From Fusobacterium perfoetens ATCC 29250 (GTDB lineage Bacteria; Fusobacteriota; Fusobacteriia; Fusobacteriales; Fusobacteriaceae), in NCBI RefSeq assembly GCF_000622245.1, contig NZ_JHXW01000009.1, forward strand, positions 42,114-106,113: a stretch of DNA of 64,000 bases, given 5' to 3'. The notes under the pieces are model-generated. The model was not told the origin of the DNA. It did not search any database and worked only from the letters and a program-made list of their open reading frames with translations. The translations under genes were made by a program, and so were the position numbers. Below are positions 62,757 through 64,000 of the stretch, one piece after another. Each line of letters begins with the position of its first letter. Positions within the stretch are counted from its first letter, which is position 1.

Positions 62757-62782
62757 GGACTAAATTTCTTTAGTCCTTTTTT
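62752..62782 (-). terminator. Intrinsic terminator of tuf
   Basis: Minus strand AAAAGGACTAAA pairs with TTTAGTCCTTTT (62753-62764 and 62769-62780), loop GAAA, followed by T-rich sequence. Strong, fitting a highly expressed gene. Confidence 0.85.
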
Positions 62783-62802
62783 ATCTCTAATAATTTTTAT
62801 TA

Positions 62803-63987
62803 TTATTTGATGATTTCTGAAACAACTCCTGATGCTACTGTTCTTCCACCTTCTCTGATTGCGAATCTTAATCCTGGTTCCATTGCGATTGGGTGAATTA
62901 AGTTTACTGTTACTGTGATGTTGTCTCCTGGCATTACCATTTCTACTCCTTCTGGTAAGTTTACTGCTCCTGTTATATCTGTTGTTCTGAAGTAGAATTG
63001 TGGTCTATATCCTGTAAAGAATGGAGTATGTCTTCCTCCTTCTTCTTTTGTTAATACGTAGATTTCTCCTTTAAATTCTGTATGTGGAGTTATTGTTCCT
63101 GGTTTTGCTAATACTTGTCCTCTTTCTACTTCTTCTTTCTTAGTTCCTCTTAATAATGCTCCAATGTTATCTCCTGCTTCTCCTTGATCAAGAAGTTTTC
63201 TGAACATTTCTACTCCAGTTACTGTTGTTTTTGCTGTTGGTTTGATTCCGATTATTTCTACTTCTTCTCCAACTTTAATGATTCCTCTTTCTACTCTTCC
63301 TGTTACAACAGTTCCTCTTCCTGTTATTGTGAATACGTCTTCGATTGGCATTAAGAATGGTTTGTCTATTGTTCTTTCTGGCGCTGGAATGTAGCTATCT
63401 ACTGCATCCATTAATGCCATTATTTGATCTACCCATTTTTGTTCTCCGTTTAATGCTCCTAATGATGATCCAACTATTACTGGTACTTCATCTCCTGGGA
63501 ATCCATATTCAGTTAATAATTCTCTTACTTCCATTTCTACTAATTCTAATAATTCTTCGTCATCAACCATATCTGCTTTATTTAAGTATACTACGATGTA
63601 TGGTACTCCAACTTGTCTTGATAATAGTATGTGTTCTCTTGTTTGAGGCATTGGTCCATCAGCTGCTGATACAACTAGGATTGCTCCGTCCATTTGAGCT
63701 GCTCCTGTAATCATGTTTTTTACATAGTCAGCATGTCCTGGACAGTCAACGTGTGCATAGTGTCTTTTTTCTGTTGTATACTCTATGTGAGCTGTATTGA
63801 TAGTTATTCCTCTTTCTCTTTCTTCTGGAGCAACGTCGATTTTATCAAAGTCTACTCTTTCAGCTAGTCCTCTGTCTGATAATACTTTTGATATTGCTGC
63901 TGTTGTTGTTGTTTTTCCATGGTCAACGTGTCCTATTGTACCAATGTTTACATGGGGTTTGCTTCTGTCAAATTTTTCTTTTGCCAT
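62803..63987 (-). CDS. tuf: Elongation factor Tu
   Basis: GTPase delivering aminoacyl-tRNA. P-loop GHVDHGKTT at residues 19-27, switch [14 protein letters not shown] near 56-68, [12 protein letters not shown] near 81-92, NKAD near 136-139; domains 2 and 3 complete, ending [14 protein letters not shown]. 394 residues. C-rich wobble positions show high expression. Ribosome site TAGGAGGAA lies at 63988-64000; the promoter and any upstream str-operon genes are beyond the window. Confidence 0.98.
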   Translation of the reverse strand: MAKEKFDRSKPHVNIGTIGHVDHGKTTTTAAISKVLSDRGLAERVDFDKIDVAPEERERGITINTAHIEYTTEKRHYAHVDCPGHADYVKNMITGAAQMDGAILVVSAADGPMPQTREHILLSRQVGVPYIVVYLNKADMVDDEELLELVEMEVRELLTEYGFPGDEVPVIVGSSLGALNGEQKWVDQIMALMDAVDSYIPAPERTIDKPFLMPIEDVFTITGRGTVVTGRVERGIIKVGEEVEIIGIKPTAKTTVTGVEMFRKLLDQGEAGDNIGALLRGTKKEEVERGQVLAKPGTITPHTEFKGEIYVLTKEEGGRHTPFFTGYRPQFYFRTTDITGAVNLPEGVEMVMPGDNITVTVNLIHPIAMEPGLRFAIREGGRTVASGVVSEIIK

Positions 63988-64000
63988 TTTTTCCTCCTAA

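Noticed and set aside
1..64000. Mobile elements, CRISPR arrays, tRNA or rRNA genes and phage remnants
   Set aside because: No transposase, integrase, spaced direct-repeat array, or tRNA cloverleaf with CCA-type end was recognised on either strand; base composition is even across the window.

Overview
The window is AT-rich DNA (A/T-ending codons, AGA for Arg, AAAGGAGG-type ribosome sites, TTGACA/TATAAT promoters) from a diderm, amino-acid-fermenting anaerobe. It fits the genus Fusobacterium; I do not claim a species. Support comes from an LPS-core gene set and a TolC-type exporter together with very low GC, and from genes for Glu, oxoproline, Cys and Leu/Met metabolism. No tRNA, rRNA, CRISPR array, prophage or insertion sequence was seen, so this is mostly chromosomal core.

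Layout. 1-3443 (minus): 5'-part of a glutaminase gene, then a YjiH-type membrane protein, rlmA and an SGNH hydrolase. 3675-15302 (plus): gmhB, then a peptidoglycan/division cluster murF-mraY-murD-murG-murC-murB-ddl-ftsQ-ftsA-ftsZ (murE, ftsW and ftsI are absent), ended by a terminator. 15481-16037: rpsF-rpsR without ssb. 16128-17000 (minus): an M23 peptidase. 17157-23492 (plus): LPS-core glycosyltransferases and a sugar kinase, running directly into recA-recX. 23558-25507: truA, a GNAT acetyltransferase, and a Fur-family regulator with a Cys-rich small protein. 25623-27925 (minus): an arginine-type attenuator leader, an amino-acid-binding protein and argG. 28023-33630: a TolC/MacA/MacB-like exporter and a CNNM/CorC protein. 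33654-39511 (minus): a TrpR-like regulator, a MATE pump and the 5-oxoprolinase operon pxpA-(NRAMP-like)-pxpB-pxpC. 39822-42186: a membrane transporter and an M20 amidohydrolase. 42305-46880: ridA, an RluA-type synthase, gap-pgk, trxA and a CoA-binding protein. 46967-52717: a Crp/Fnr regulator and purC-purF-purB/purA. 52782-56905 (minus): DUF1653, gltX, prfB-acpS-tatD. 56999-61123 (plus): a Leu/Met-rich attenuator leader, a YkvI-type transporter, an HcxA-like dehydrogenase and an aminotransferase. 61300-63987 (minus): L-cysteine desulfidase and tuf.

The most notable signal is a pair of ribosome-mediated transcription attenuators too small for ordinary gene calling. One (27632-27925, minus) encodes a 35-residue peptide with three AGG Arg codons before an amino-acid-binding protein and argG. 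The other (56999-57282, plus) encodes a 51-residue Leu/Met-rich peptide before an amino-acid transporter/dehydrogenase operon. In both, three mutually exclusive RNA segments can be read by eye: segment 1 inside the early leader codons, segment 2 later in the leader, and segment 3 in the 5' arm and loop of an intrinsic terminator, with the control codons between segments 1 and 2. Other regulatory signals include an inverted repeat over the pxp promoter, a 16-bp palindrome at the Crp/Fnr gene, three helically phased 10-bp repeats before the aminotransferase, and an intrinsic terminator lying between gap and pgk.
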